DNA of 64,000 bases, taken from an uncultured Mediterraneibacter sp. (lineage in GTDB: Bacteria > Bacillota > Clostridia > Lachnospirales > Lachnospiraceae). The first letter of the stretch is position 1. Each line of letters begins with the position of its first letter. The notes beneath the pieces were generated by a model. It did no database searches, was not told the origin of the DNA, and saw nothing but the letters and a program-made list of their open reading frames with translations. The position numbers and the translations under genes were made by a program. Shown here in pieces: positions 15,886 through 25,226 of this stretch. Location: the NCBI GenBank assembly GCA_934309345.1, contig CAKRDD010000007.1, forward strand, positions 62,001-126,000, in the 5' to 3' direction.

Positions 15886-17334
15886 TTATTCTCCGATCAG
15901 ACTTCTGTACAGATCTTCATACTGTTTTGCAGAATTCATCCAGGAGAAATCCTGAGTCATCGCGCGCTCGACCATCTTGTTCCAGTCACGCTTTTTATCG
16001 TAGTAGATCCGCTCTGCATAACGTACTGTATTGAGCATCTCATGTGCATTGTAATTAGAGAAGCTGAATCCTGTACCTGTCTTCTCAAACTCATTGTACG
16101 GTTCTACAGTATCCTTCAATCCACCTGTCTCACGAACGATCGGAAGTGTTCCATATCTAAGACTCATCAGCTGGCTGAGTCCGCATGGCTCAAATAAGGA
16201 TGGCATAAGGAATGCATCACATCCTGCATAGAGTCTGTGAGAAAGATCATCGGAATAGAAAATATTCGCTGAAACCTTTCCTGCATACTTCCATGCGAAA
16301 TGACGGAACATGTTCTCATACTTCGGATCTCCTGTTCCAAGTACTGCGATCTGCACTGCATCCTGACACATCTCATCCATCATATAATCGATCAGATCAA
16401 ATCCTTTCTGATCTGTCAGACGGGAAACGATTCCGATCAACATTACATGATTGTCTTTATCCAGTCCAAGTTCTTCCTGAAGAGCAGCCTTATTCACCGG
16501 TTTGTTCTTCCGGAAATTCTCAACGTTAAATGTCTTTGCAATTCTGTAATCTGTATCCGGATTCCAGTCATTATAATCCAGACCATTCACAATACCACAA
16601 AGATCATTCGATCTTGCTGCCATCAGTCCGTCAAGACCTTCTCCATAGAACGGTGTCTTGATCTCTTCTGCATAGCTGCGGCTTACTGTTGTTACCTTAT
16701 CTGCATAAACAATACCACCTTTGAGCATGTTGGCATCTTTGTATGCCTCAAGCTTATCCGGAACAAAATAATAATCCGGAAGTCCTGTGATTCCCTGTAC
16801 AGCCTTCGTATCCCATACACCCTGGAACTTCAGGTTATGTATTGTCATAACAGTCTTAATTCCTCTATAATATTCTCCAAAGAAACGGAAATTATCCAGA
16901 TATACCGGAATCAGACCTGTCTGCCAGTCATGGCAGTGGATCAGGTCCGGACGGAATCCGATAACCGGAAGAATACTTAAAACTGCCTTACAGAAGAAAG
17001 AGAATTTTTCAATATTCCACTTCGGATCTCCATCATATGGAGCAAATCCTGAAAAATAAAATTCATTATCAATAAAATAAAATGTAACTCCGTTTAATTC
17101 TGTCTTAAAGATTCCGACATAGCGATCCTCTCCTGCAAAATCCATGTAGAAGTTTGTGATATACTCCAGGCGGTCTACCCACTCCTGTTTCATACACATG
17201 TACTTAGGCAAAACTACACGGCAGTCATATTTCTCTTTGTCAAAATCTTTTGGAAGTGAACCTACAACGTCAGCAAGACCTCCGGTCTTTATAAATGGTA
17301 CACATTCTGATGAAGCGAACAAAATGTTTTTCAT
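15886..17334 (-). CDS. glgA: Glycogen synthase (ADP-glucose type)
   Basis: Extends alpha-1,4-glucan from ADP-glucose, the storage-polysaccharide pathway. At 482 residues it is a standard GT5 enzyme. The N-terminal KTGGLADVVGSLP is the ADP-glucose-binding motif. The C-terminal Rossmann half has GIVSRLTDQKG and the donor-site motif PSLFEPCGLSQL. An in-frame GTG seven codons upstream exists, but the ATG at 17334 has GGAGG eight bases before it and begins the conserved MKNILFASSE. It stands alone, without glgB/C/P neighbours. A promoter is at 17386-17413. Glycogen is often built before sporulation, which may relate to its place next to spo0A. Confidence 0.96.
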   Translation of the reverse strand: MKNILFASSECVPFIKTGGLADVVGSLPKDFDKEKYDCRVVLPKYMCMKQEWVDRLEYITNFYMDFAGEDRYVGIFKTELNGVTFYFIDNEFYFSGFAPYDGDPKWNIEKFSFFCKAVLSILPVIGFRPDLIHCHDWQTGLIPVYLDNFRFFGEYYRGIKTVMTIHNLKFQGVWDTKAVQGITGLPDYYFVPDKLEAYKDANMLKGGIVYADKVTTVSRSYAEEIKTPFYGEGLDGLMAARSNDLCGIVNGLDYNDWNPDTDYRIAKTFNVENFRKNKPVNKAALQEELGLDKDNHVMLIGIVSRLTDQKGFDLIDYMMDEMCQDAVQIAVLGTGDPKYENMFRHFAWKYAGKVSANIFYSDDLSHRLYAGCDAFLMPSLFEPCGLSQLMSLRYGTLPIVRETGGLKDTVEPYNEFEKTGTGFSFSNYNAHEMLNTVRYAERIYYDKKRDWNKMVERAMTQDFSWMNSAKQYEDLYRSLIGE

Positions 17335-17385
17335 ACTTAGATCCTCCACTTTCACTTGCCCTCTTTCGGCAATTACTTATAAAAT

Positions 17386-17413
17386 ATTATACCGCATTTT
17401 TATCATAATGCAA
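17386..17413 (-). promoter_or_regulatory. glgA: Promoter of glgA
   Basis: Minus strand TTGCAT (17413-17408), 16-base spacer, TATAAT (17391-17386), about 50 bases before the glgA ATG. Confidence 0.65.
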
Positions 17414-17438
17414 AGGATTTCTCATTGTATTTTACTTC

Positions 17439-18224
17439 TTATTTCCCATGCCTGTATTCCAGTTGTATTGTATCTGCGATCAGAGCAATAAATTCAGAAT
17501 TTGTCGGTTTCCCTTTTCCATTGCTCACTGTGTATCCAAAAAGTTCATCCAACGTATCCAGTTTTCCTCTGCTCCATGCCACTTCGATCGCATGCCGGAT
17601 CGCACGTTCCACTCTGCTTGATGTTGTCTGGTATTTCTTTGCAACCGTCGGATAAAGGATCTTTGTGATCGCATTCAGCACATCCATATCATCTACCGCC
17701 ATCATAATAGCATCCCGCAGATAATGATATCCCTTGATATGAGCCGGTATTCCGATCTCATGCAGCATATTTGTCACTCGTGTCTCCAGACTTTCTCCTC
17801 TATTTTCAGCTGCCGCCTCAGAGTTTCTTGTTTCCATACCGTGTGGCATCCGTCCCGCACTTCGGATTCGTTCTAACAGCATCTCATTTTGAAACGGTTT
17901 CATCATATAGTAATTCGCACCTTTATTAAAAGCATCTTCTGTAATCTTTTCTTGCCCAACTGCTGTGATTACGATAAAATACGGATGCTTGCTGACAGTT
18001 TTGTCATGATTGATCCGGTCCATAACCGTCAATCCATCCATTTTCGGCATAATCAGGTCGAGAAGAACAACATCCGGCTGTTTGTCTTTGATGATCTGAC
18101 ACATCTCTTCACCATTTTTCGCCTTTCCGACCAGATTCATGTCTTTTTCCATCCCGATCACACGATCCAAAAGATCCAAAATTTTCTGGTTATCATCAGC
18201 AATGGCTATTTTCAAATGTTCCAT
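17439..18224 (-). CDS. spo0A: Stage 0 sporulation master regulator Spo0A
   Basis: Response regulator that commits the cell to sporulation. The 261 residues have a receiver domain (acidic pocket Asp10/Asp11, phospho-acceptor Asp56 in VVLLDLIMPKMDG, then Thr and Lys in the usual places), a linker of about 30 residues, and the C-terminal Spo0A DNA-binding domain (HIKGYHYLRDAI..SRVERAIRHAIEVAWSRG). It follows spoIVB, as in all spore-forming Firmicutes. The promoter region carries 0A-box-like sequences, indicating autoregulation. Confidence 0.98.
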   Translation of the reverse strand: MEHLKIAIADDNQKILDLLDRVIGMEKDMNLVGKAKNGEEMCQIIKDKQPDVVLLDLIMPKMDGLTVMDRINHDKTVSKHPYFIVITAVGQEKITEDAFNKGANYYMMKPFQNEMLLERIRSAGRMPHGMETRNSEAAAENRGESLETRVTNMLHEIGIPAHIKGYHYLRDAIMMAVDDMDVLNAITKILYPTVAKKYQTTSSRVERAIRHAIEVAWSRGKLDTLDELFGYTVSNGKGKPTNSEFIALIADTIQLEYRHGK

Positions 18225-18274
18225 CTTCTTCTCTCCTTTTTCTGAGAACGTTTGTCTTGTTACACCACTCGTGT

Positions 18275-18304
18275 ATTATATTCCAGCTTTTTTGTCGGAT
18301 TCAA
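18275..18304 (-). promoter_or_regulatory. spo0A: SigmaA-type promoter of spo0A
   Basis: Minus strand TTGAAT (18304-18299), 18-base spacer, TATAAT (18280-18275). Three 0A-box-like sequences lie over or just upstream of the -35 region (18291-18341). Confidence 0.65.
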
Positions 18305-18341
18305 GAAAATCTTGCAGTAGTATTTCGACATCCTTTTCGAC
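18291..18341. promoter_or_regulatory. Cluster of 0A-box-like sites at spo0A
   Basis: TTTGTCGGA on the plus strand (18291-18299) and, on the minus strand, TGTCGAAA (18330-18323) and GTCGAAAA (18341-18334). The known 0A box is TGTCGAA. The first overlaps the promoter spacer and -35 edge and the other two lie upstream, an arrangement compatible with both activation and repression by Spo0A~P. Confidence 0.55.
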
Positions 18342-18346
18342 CCTTT

Positions 18347-19435
18347 TCACGATTCTTCCTCTTTCAACATATTTTCAATAAAAATACCGTATCCTTTTGT
18401 CGAATCCTGTACAAACACATGTGTCACAGCTCCGATCAGTTTTCCATTCTGAATGATGGGACTCCCGCTCATTCCCTGAATAATGCCCCCTGTCTTTTCC
18501 AGCAATTCCGTATCTGTCACCTGGATTATCATTCCTTTGTTCACCTGGTCGGATTCTTTGTCAATTTGTGTTATACAGATTGTGTATTCTTTCACCTCAC
18601 CATCAATGTAGCAGCGAATCCTTGCCTCTCCTGTCTTTATTTCCTCTTTTTTTGCTACCTGTATCGGAACTTTCTCTCCTATCCAGCTTCTGTCTGAATT
18701 TAATTCTCCATAAATACCCGCATCCGTATTTTTCTCAATCACTCCAAGCTGATGAAACCGATTATAAACAATAATCCCTTCCATTGTTCCGGGATTCCCT
18801 TTGCTTCCCTTTTGCACTTTCTGAATACTGGTTCTATAAAGCGTTCCTTTTTTGATCGTAAGGAGCGTACTTGTATCAACATCATGAATGCCATGTCCCA
18901 GTGCAGCAAACCTGTTGTTTTTTGTTAAAAAAGTGATTGTCCCAAGTCCCTGTACATTATCTCTCACCCAAATTCCAAGGCGGTAATTTCCTTTTGAAAT
19001 CTGCACCGGGATCAATTTCTTTTCCAATATCGTATTTTCACGTCTGACTGTCAGAAGAACTTTCTCCCCGTCCAGATGTTCCACCAGATCCATCAACTGT
19101 TTTTTTCCCTCAATCTTCTGGTGATTCACCTCTGTGATATAATCACCGGAACTCACTACGCCCTGTGCAGGTGTGTATTCCTTTCCATCCATGCCCGTCA
19201 TTTTCTCCGTATCTAAAACCAGCACACCATCCGTTTCCATATAGATCCCAACCGGCATACCTCCAAGCAGAACCGTATCTTCTTCCTTTTCTGTGACCAG
19301 ACTTTCCACATCCCGGCCACTGACTTCCGTTTTTTCCGTAAATCCCGTAATATGTGCACAGCCACATAACATCAATAAGCAGAACGTAAACAACAGACCT
19401 GTTCTGGTTAAACCTTTTCTCCTGTGTTCTTTCAT
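18347..19435 (-). CDS. spoIVB: SpoIVB serine peptidase
   Basis: Forespore-secreted peptidase that signals across the intermembrane space to activate SigmaK processing. The 362 residues comprise an N-terminal hydrophobic segment (about residues 11-26), a PDZ domain (VLVLDTEKMTGMDG...GDYITEVNHQKIEGKKQLMDLV), and the S55 peptidase domain with AALGHGIHD (catalytic His) and GMSGSPII (catalytic Ser at about 323). An in-frame upstream extension to 19483 runs through a palindrome, so I use the ATG at 19435, which has AGGAG eight bases before it. The N-terminus ends LMLCGC, which resembles a lipobox. Placed recN-spoIVB-spo0A as usual. Confidence 0.95.
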   Translation of the reverse strand: MKEHRRKGLTRTGLLFTFCLLMLCGCAHITGFTEKTEVSGRDVESLVTEKEEDTVLLGGMPVGIYMETDGVLVLDTEKMTGMDGKEYTPAQGVVSSGDYITEVNHQKIEGKKQLMDLVEHLDGEKVLLTVRRENTILEKKLIPVQISKGNYRLGIWVRDNVQGLGTITFLTKNNRFAALGHGIHDVDTSTLLTIKKGTLYRTSIQKVQKGSKGNPGTMEGIIVYNRFHQLGVIEKNTDAGIYGELNSDRSWIGEKVPIQVAKKEEIKTGEARIRCYIDGEVKEYTICITQIDKESDQVNKGMIIQVTDTELLEKTGGIIQGMSGSPIIQNGKLIGAVTHVFVQDSTKGYGIFIENMLKEEES

Positions 19436-19461
19436 GATCCACACTCCTCTCTTGCAAACAT

Positions 19462-19492
19462 TAAGAGCAGATGCACTTTGCATCTGCTCTTA
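19462..19492. terminator. Perfect 13-bp hairpin between recN and spoIVB
   Basis: TAAGAGCAGATGC and GCATCTGCTCTTA with a five-base loop, 33 bases after the recN stop. The stem is strong, but on the minus strand it is followed by ATGTTTGC rather than a T-run. It may therefore partly terminate, protect the recN mRNA end, or separate it from forespore transcription of spoIVB. Confidence 0.5.
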
Positions 19493-19525
19493 GTATGTGT
19501 GGATCTTCTTCTTTTCACACTGGTA

Positions 19526-21202
19526 TTATTTTTCTCTTTTTGCCAGTTCTTTCATTTCTCTGGCACTGTCTATGATTCCATCTGTCACATTTGCTCCGCC
19601 AAGAAGCCTTGCAAGCTCTGCAACAGAGTGTTCCTGATCAAGTCTCTCAATCTGTGTTCTCACAGAATTATCCTCTGCTTCTTTATGAATACAGAAATGA
19701 ACATCTGCTGCCGCTGCGATCTGTGAAAGATGTGTAATACAAATCACCTGACGGCTCTTTCCGATCAGCTGCAGTCTCTCGCCGACACGACCGGCCGTGA
19801 TTCCTGATATTCCACTGTCGATCTCATCAAATATCAACGTCGGTGTATCTTCTTCATCTGCAAGTACGGTCTTGATCGCAAGCATAATACGGGACAGCTC
19901 TCCTCCGGATGCGACATCCCCCAGTGGGCGCATAGGTTCTCCCGGATTAACTGACAGATAAAACTCTGCATCATCTTTTCCTTGTACCGAATAGTTTTTT
20001 GCTTCTGTCAGACGTATTTCAAAACGTGCATCCAGGAAATTCAGTTCTGACATCTGGTGAACGATCTCTTCAGAAAATTTAACTGCGTTCTGTTTACGCA
20101 CTTCACGGAGTTCCATCGCAGCCTTTTCCATCTGCTTTTCCGCTTTCTTCTGCTTCTCCAAAAGTTCCTGCATAAAAGAATCATAATCTTCCAGTTCCGA
20201 TAGTCTCTGTCTTTTTTCCTCACAATATGCAAGGATATCACTGACTGTATTTCCATATTTTGCCTTTAAATGATTCACTTCATTCAGGCGGGACTCAACT
20301 TCTGAAAACTCTTCTTCCGAATATTCAAAACTCTTTGCATATTCTGCCAGATCCCGGTTAAAATCATTCAGCAGACTGTCAATCTCCACAATCTGATCGT
20401 AGAGCTGGCTTCCCTTTTCATCAAAAGATGCTGCTTCCTGAAGGCTTCGGATTGCACGACTTAAGTAATCACTTGCATTTCCGCGTTCGTCCTCTGCAGT
20501 ATACTGATACGCTTCTGCAACTCCTTCTGTGAGTTTTCTGCTGTCTGTCATCTTACGATACTGTTCTTCTAACAGTTCATCTTCACCCTCTTTAAGTGCC
20601 GCTTCCTCAATCTCATTTACTTCGAATTCAGCAAGAGAAAGTTCTCTTCTGCGGCTCTCTTCATCCAGAGAAGACTGTTCCACTTTTTTACAGATTGCTT
20701 TCCATTCCTGATAGCAGGAAGCCATTCTTTCTTTCAGTGGCGCTGTCTGTTCTTTCCCATACAGATCCAGCAAAGCCAGATGATTCTTCCGGTGAAGCAA
20801 TGTCTGGTTATCGTGCTGTCCATGAATATCGATCAAAAGACTGGCAACGTCCTTGAGCACACTCATATTCACTGTCTCACCGTTAATCTTACTGACACTG
20901 CGTCCCTCCAACAGGCGCCGGCTCAATGTCAGATATCCATCCTCCGGATAGATGTCCATTGCTTCAAGTTTATTTAAGATCTTTTTTTCTTTCACATGAA
21001 AAGTCAGCTCTACAAGTCCGCTTTTCGATCCGTTCCGAAGCATCTGTGCATTGTATTTTCCGCCAAGTGCAAGTGTGACAGAACCAAGAAGAATAGACTT
21101 ACCGGCTCCGGTTTCTCCAGTTAAAATATTCAGTCCATCTCCGAATTCCACCTCTGTCTCATCGATCAATGCAAGATTCTTCACATACAGATTCTGTAAC
21201 AT
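19526..21202 (-). CDS. recN: DNA repair protein RecN
   Basis: SMC-like ATPase acting at double-strand breaks. The 558 residues start with MLQNLYVKNLALIDE and Walker A GETGAGKSILLG (about 30-41). A long coiled-coil middle (about 160-370) follows, then the C-terminal half with signature region DVASGGELSRIMLAIK, Walker B TLIFDEIDSGISG and the H-loop CITHLSQIAA. The gene begins 7 bases after argR and is followed by spoIVB, the conserved order. Confidence 0.97.
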   Translation of the reverse strand: MLQNLYVKNLALIDETEVEFGDGLNILTGETGAGKSILLGSVTLALGGKYNAQMLRNGSKSGLVELTFHVKEKKILNKLEAMDIYPEDGYLTLSRRLLEGRSVSKINGETVNMSVLKDVASLLIDIHGQHDNQTLLHRKNHLALLDLYGKEQTAPLKERMASCYQEWKAICKKVEQSSLDEESRRRELSLAEFEVNEIEEAALKEGEDELLEEQYRKMTDSRKLTEGVAEAYQYTAEDERGNASDYLSRAIRSLQEAASFDEKGSQLYDQIVEIDSLLNDFNRDLAEYAKSFEYSEEEFSEVESRLNEVNHLKAKYGNTVSDILAYCEEKRQRLSELEDYDSFMQELLEKQKKAEKQMEKAAMELREVRKQNAVKFSEEIVHQMSELNFLDARFEIRLTEAKNYSVQGKDDAEFYLSVNPGEPMRPLGDVASGGELSRIMLAIKTVLADEEDTPTLIFDEIDSGISGITAGRVGERLQLIGKSRQVICITHLSQIAAAADVHFCIHKEAEDNSVRTQIERLDQEHSVAELARLLGGANVTDGIIDSAREMKELAKREK

Positions 21203-21209
21203 ATATCAC

Positions 21210-21668
21210 CTATGCTTTCTTTGAAACCAGTTTTCGTATATTTTCCATTACAACAGCGGTGTCTTCAACCGTGCGGATCGCACACATGATCGTATCATCT
21301 CCTGCAATACACCCAACTACTTCATTCCATTTCATCGCATCTACTGCGGCAGCAACCGCCATCGCCATTCCGGCAACCGTTTTGATCACAAGAATGTTCT
21401 GTGCCATATCCATGGAAATAAATCCGTCACGCAACACACGGATATATTTTTCGCTCATTCCGTCATCTTCCTGTCTGTGGACTATATACTTCTGACGCCC
21501 ACCGTTCACAGACAGCTTTGTCAGTTTCAGATCTCTGATATCTCTGGAGACAGTTGCCTGTGTAACCTTGAAGCCGGCATTATTCAGATATTCTGCCAGT
21601 TCCTCCTGCGTCTCTATGTCATACTGACTGATCAATTCTATTATCTTTGCATGTCGGCTTACTTTCAT
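21210..21668 (-). CDS. argR: Arginine repressor
   Basis: Arginine-dependent regulator of arginine biosynthesis and catabolism genes. The 152 residues have an N-terminal winged-helix DNA-binding domain (RHAKIIELISQYDIETQEEL..VTQATVSRDIRDLKL) and a C-terminal hexamerisation and arginine-binding domain with the family motif GCIAGDDTIMC. The neighbours nadK (4 bases before) and recN (7 bases after) make it part of the tightly packed yqhY-to-recN operon. ArgR operators were not searched for in full. Confidence 0.97.
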   Translation of the reverse strand: MKVSRHAKIIELISQYDIETQEELAEYLNNAGFKVTQATVSRDIRDLKLTKLSVNGGRQKYIVHRQEDDGMSEKYIRVLRDGFISMDMAQNILVIKTVAGMAMAVAAAVDAMKWNEVVGCIAGDDTIMCAIRTVEDTAVVMENIRKLVSKKA

Positions 21669-21672
21669 TGCA

Positions 21673-22506
21673 TCAATTTCCTTTCATCTTCTCACGCATT
21701 GTTATCATAAAACTTTCTTCGCTTAATTTCACAAGATGAGCTGTGGCTTCTGACTTTCTGATCTTCACCCGGTCTCCGGTAACCAGTTTTCTTTGCACCG
21801 CTCCGTCATAACATAATGCTACCGCTTCCTGTCTGCCATAACGTCCCTGACAGATCTCTATCTCAACATCATCCTCTGCCGAAAGCACTACACTGCTCGT
21901 ATTGAGTGCATGGGAACAGATCGGAGTGATAACCATCAGACTCGCTGTCGGTTCTACGATTGGTCCCCCTGCTGAAAGATTGTAACCGGTGCTTCCTGTC
22001 GGTGTACAGATGATCACTCCATCTGCCTGATATGTGTTCAACAATGTCCCATTCACATAGACATTAAATTGGACAATGCGAAGGTTCCCTTCTCTTGTCA
22101 GGACAATATCATTTACTGCCAGATCTTTCTCACCGGATGTCATCGTTCCTTCCAGCATCATACGTTTCTCAACCGTCGGCTCCACCTCACAAAGTCTGTC
22201 AATTGCCGCTTTGTAATCTTTCAGCTCCACATCTGCCAGATATCCCAGTGTCCCGATATTGATCCCAAGGAGCGGGAGGCAGATTCCTTCAAGATCACGT
22301 ACCGCACGGATCAAAGTTCCGTCTCCACCAAGGACAAGTCCACAGTCCACATCCTCCGGAACTGTTCCCGGAACGATATATCCTTCCTCGTCTTTTTGGG
22401 CAAGAACAACACGTTTTCCTTTTCTCTCAATATAATCTTTAATCTCAAGAGTAACAGAATAATCTCTGTCTTTCAACTGATTCGTTATGATATAAAAAGA
22501 CTCCAT
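21673..22506 (-). CDS. nadK: NAD kinase
   Basis: Phosphorylates NAD to NADP. The 277 residues show the diagnostic GGDGT motif (VLGGDGTLIRA, about residues 57-67), then NIGTLGYLAD, the catalytic-region NDIVLTREGN, and the glycine-rich TGSTGYNLSAGGPIV. It sits between tlyA and argR, as in many Clostridia. Confidence 0.97.
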   Translation of the reverse strand: MESFYIITNQLKDRDYSVTLEIKDYIERKGKRVVLAQKDEEGYIVPGTVPEDVDCGLVLGGDGTLIRAVRDLEGICLPLLGINIGTLGYLADVELKDYKAAIDRLCEVEPTVEKRMMLEGTMTSGEKDLAVNDIVLTREGNLRIVQFNVYVNGTLLNTYQADGVIICTPTGSTGYNLSAGGPIVEPTASLMVITPICSHALNTSSVVLSAEDDVEIEICQGRYGRQEAVALCYDGAVQRKLVTGDRVKIRKSEATAHLVKLSEESFMITMREKMKGN

Positions 22507-22518
22507 GGCTCCACCTGC

Positions 22519-23325
22519 TTACTTCGCCAGAGCAGCAAAAGCTTCGTCCACCACCTGCTCCAGTTCCTTTGTCTCAATCTTTGCTTCCCCTTCCGGACAT
22601 TTCTTCAAATGTACAAGGTATTCGATATTTCCTTCTGGTCCTTTGATCGGCGAGAATGTGATCTCCAGTACACGGAATCCGATTGATACAGCAAATTCTG
22701 TCACCTTCTCGATCACTTCATGGTGCGTACTCTTCTCTCGCACGACACCTTTCTTTCCGACTTTCTCCCGTCCTGCTTCAAACTGTGGTTTGATGAGGGC
22801 AACAATTTCTCCGTCGTCTGTCAGATACGCTCTGATCGCACCAAGCACTTTTGTGAGAGAGATAAATGAAACATCGATCGACGAAAAATCAACAGGTTCT
22901 CCAATATCCTCCGGAGTCACATAACGGATATTCGTCTTCTCCATACATACCACTCTCGGATCCTGGCGCAATTTCCAATCCAGCTGTCCTCTTCCCACAT
23001 CGATGGCAAATACTTTCTTTGCTCCATTCTGAAGCATACAGTCTGTAAATCCACCAGTAGAAGATCCAACGTCTGTGCAGACCTTTCCATCTACTGTCAC
23101 ATGGAATTCTTTCATTGCTTTCTCAAGCTTAAGTCCTCCGCGGCTCACATAAGGGAGCACATGTCCGCGCACTTCAATATTCACTTCCTCCGGAAATGTT
23201 GTTCCGGCCTTATCCTCTCTCTGGCCTTCTACAAATACATTTCCTGACATAATAATTGCTTTTGCTTTTTCTCTGGATTCTGCCAGATTTCTCTTCACAA
23301 GCAATACATCCAAACGTTCTTTCAT
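22519..23325 (-). CDS. tlyA: TlyA-family rRNA 2'-O-methyltransferase
   Basis: Predicted ribosomal RNA (cytidine-2'-O)-methyltransferase. The 268 residues have an N-terminal S4 RNA-binding domain (MKERLDVLLVKRNLAESREKA.. about 1-65) and an FtsJ-like Rossmann domain with the AdoMet motif DVGSSTGGFTDCMLQNGA (about 86-103) and the KDKE-type residues spread after it. The Bacillus orthologue is YqxC. The start overlaps nothing: dxs ends 2 bases before. Part of the dxs-tlyA-nadK-argR-recN string. Confidence 0.94.
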   Translation of the reverse strand: MKERLDVLLVKRNLAESREKAKAIIMSGNVFVEGQREDKAGTTFPEEVNIEVRGHVLPYVSRGGLKLEKAMKEFHVTVDGKVCTDVGSSTGGFTDCMLQNGAKKVFAIDVGRGQLDWKLRQDPRVVCMEKTNIRYVTPEDIGEPVDFSSIDVSFISLTKVLGAIRAYLTDDGEIVALIKPQFEAGREKVGKKGVVREKSTHHEVIEKVTEFAVSIGFRVLEITFSPIKGPEGNIEYLVHLKKCPEGEAKIETKELEQVVDEAFAALAK

Positions 23326-23326
23326 G

Positions 23327-25204
23327 TTACTTTTCTTCCTCTATTCTCCGATCATCTGCAATGACCTTTTTTACAATACTCTCTCTGTCGAGACCAACTT
23401 CTTTTCTTAAGACATCTACATTTCCATGTTCAACATAATCATCTGAGATACCGATCGCGCGGACTTTCAATGGAATAGCCTCACGCATCACAAAATCTTC
23501 TACCTGCTCACCGAATCCACCTGTAAGCACATTCTCCTCGATCGTCACAAGTATCCTGTGATTTTCTGAAATCTTCCGGATCATTTCTGTATCCAGAGGT
23601 TTCACAAATCTCGCATTGATCAGACTGCACTGATACCCTGCTGCCTTAAGATCCTCACGCACCTGCTCTGCAAGGAAAGACATATGTCCGACAAACATTA
23701 CAGCAATCTCACTCTCCTCGTATAAGAGTTCACTCCTGCCATACTCGATCGGAGTCCGGAATTCCTTCAGTCCTTCGTATGCTTCTCCTCTTGGATAACG
23801 GAGTGCAACCGGATACTGGAAATCTACTGCAAATCGCACCATATCCGCCATCTCCCAGCGGTTCTTTGGTGACAGGATTGAAAGATTCGGGATCGATGAT
23901 AAAAATGATAAATCAAAGACTCCCTGATGTGTCTCTCCGTCACTTCCCACAAGTCCTGCACGGTCCACTGCGATCACAACCGGCAGATTCTGAAGACAGA
24001 CATCATGGATCGTCTGGTCAAATGCTCTCTGCAGGAAAGAAGAATACACGGCAAAAACAGGCTTCATCCCCCCTGCTGCCAGTCCCGCAGCAAATGTCAT
24101 CGCATGCTCTTCTGCGATTCCCACATCAAAAAATCTTTCCGGAAATAATCTGGCAAATCTGGAAAGTCCGGTTCCATCTGCCATTGCTGCAGTAATGGCT
24201 ACAACCTTCTCATCCTTCTTTCCGATATCTGCAAGCACTTTGGAAAAAATATCTGTATAAGAATCTTTCCCTGCTCCTCCGATCGTCTCTCCTGTTGTCA
24301 CATCAAAAGGTCCTGTTCCATGGAATTTTGACGGATTCTTCTCTGCCGGAAGATAACCTTTTCCCTTCTTCGTCACAACATGTACAAGAACTGCATGATT
24401 TACCCGCTTCGCCTCGTTCAATGTCTTTGTCAACGTCTTCAGATCATGTCCGTCTACAGGACCCAGATATGTGATTCCCATATCCTCAAAAAACATTCCC
24501 GGAACAAACAATTGTTTGATCCCGCTCTTCGTCTTCTTCACCTGATGAACGATCCGTTCTCCCCGACCCGGAATTCTCTTGATCGTATCTTCGACACCTC
24601 GCTTCAGATCTGAGTATACCTGTGTCGTACGAAGTCCGTTCAGGTAATTTGACATACCACCAACATTCTTTGAAATAGACATTGTATTATCATTGAGTAC
24701 GATGATAAAATTACTTTTCAATCTGGATGCGTTGTTCAATGCTTCATATGCCATACCGCCGGTCATAGAACCATCTCCGATCACAGATACAACGTTGTAA
24801 TGTTCCTGTTGAAGTTCTCTTGCGGCCACATAACCAAGCCCTGCTGAGATTGAAGTTGAACTGTGTCCTGTATCAAACGCATCACACTTGCTTTCTTTTC
24901 TCTTAGGGAATCCGCTCATCCCTCCGTATTTCCTAAGGTCATCAAATCCTTCTTTTCTTCCCGTCAGAAGCTTGTGTGTATAAGACTGATGCCCCACATC
25001 CCAGATCAGCTTATCCTCTGGAAAATGAAGTACTTTATGCAATGCCATCGTAAGCTCAACAACTCCTAGATTGGATGCCAGATGTCCTCCGGTCACACTG
25101 ATCTTTTCGATCAGAAACTGCCGGATCTCATCCGATAATTCTTTCAGCTCTTCATCTGTCAGTTCTTTTATATCGTTGGCCTTTTGAATCTTTTCAAGTG
25201 CCAT
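23327..25204 (-). CDS. dxs: 1-deoxy-D-xylulose-5-phosphate synthase
   Basis: First enzyme of the MEP isoprenoid route: condenses pyruvate and glyceraldehyde-3-phosphate using thiamine diphosphate. The 625 residues show HTSTSISAGLGY-type TPP contacts (DTGHSSTSISAGLG), the TPP/Mg motif GDGSMTGGMAYEALNNA, the central pyrimidine domain (GIAEEHAMTFAAGLA) and a C-terminal transketolase domain. An extension of 14 codons is open, but the ATG at 25204 has AGGAGG five bases upstream. ispA lies immediately before it, joining two steps of isoprenoid synthesis. Confidence 0.97.
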   Translation of the reverse strand: MALEKIQKANDIKELTDEELKELSDEIRQFLIEKISVTGGHLASNLGVVELTMALHKVLHFPEDKLIWDVGHQSYTHKLLTGRKEGFDDLRKYGGMSGFPKRKESKCDAFDTGHSSTSISAGLGYVAARELQQEHYNVVSVIGDGSMTGGMAYEALNNASRLKSNFIIVLNDNTMSISKNVGGMSNYLNGLRTTQVYSDLKRGVEDTIKRIPGRGERIVHQVKKTKSGIKQLFVPGMFFEDMGITYLGPVDGHDLKTLTKTLNEAKRVNHAVLVHVVTKKGKGYLPAEKNPSKFHGTGPFDVTTGETIGGAGKDSYTDIFSKVLADIGKKDEKVVAITAAMADGTGLSRFARLFPERFFDVGIAEEHAMTFAAGLAAGGMKPVFAVYSSFLQRAFDQTIHDVCLQNLPVVIAVDRAGLVGSDGETHQGVFDLSFLSSIPNLSILSPKNRWEMADMVRFAVDFQYPVALRYPRGEAYEGLKEFRTPIEYGRSELLYEESEIAVMFVGHMSFLAEQVREDLKAAGYQCSLINARFVKPLDTEMIRKISENHRILVTIEENVLTGGFGEQVEDFVMREAIPLKVRAIGISDDYVEHGNVDVLRKEVGLDRESIVKKVIADDRRIEEEK

Positions 25205-25226
25205 AAGTTCCTCCTCACCGACAATC

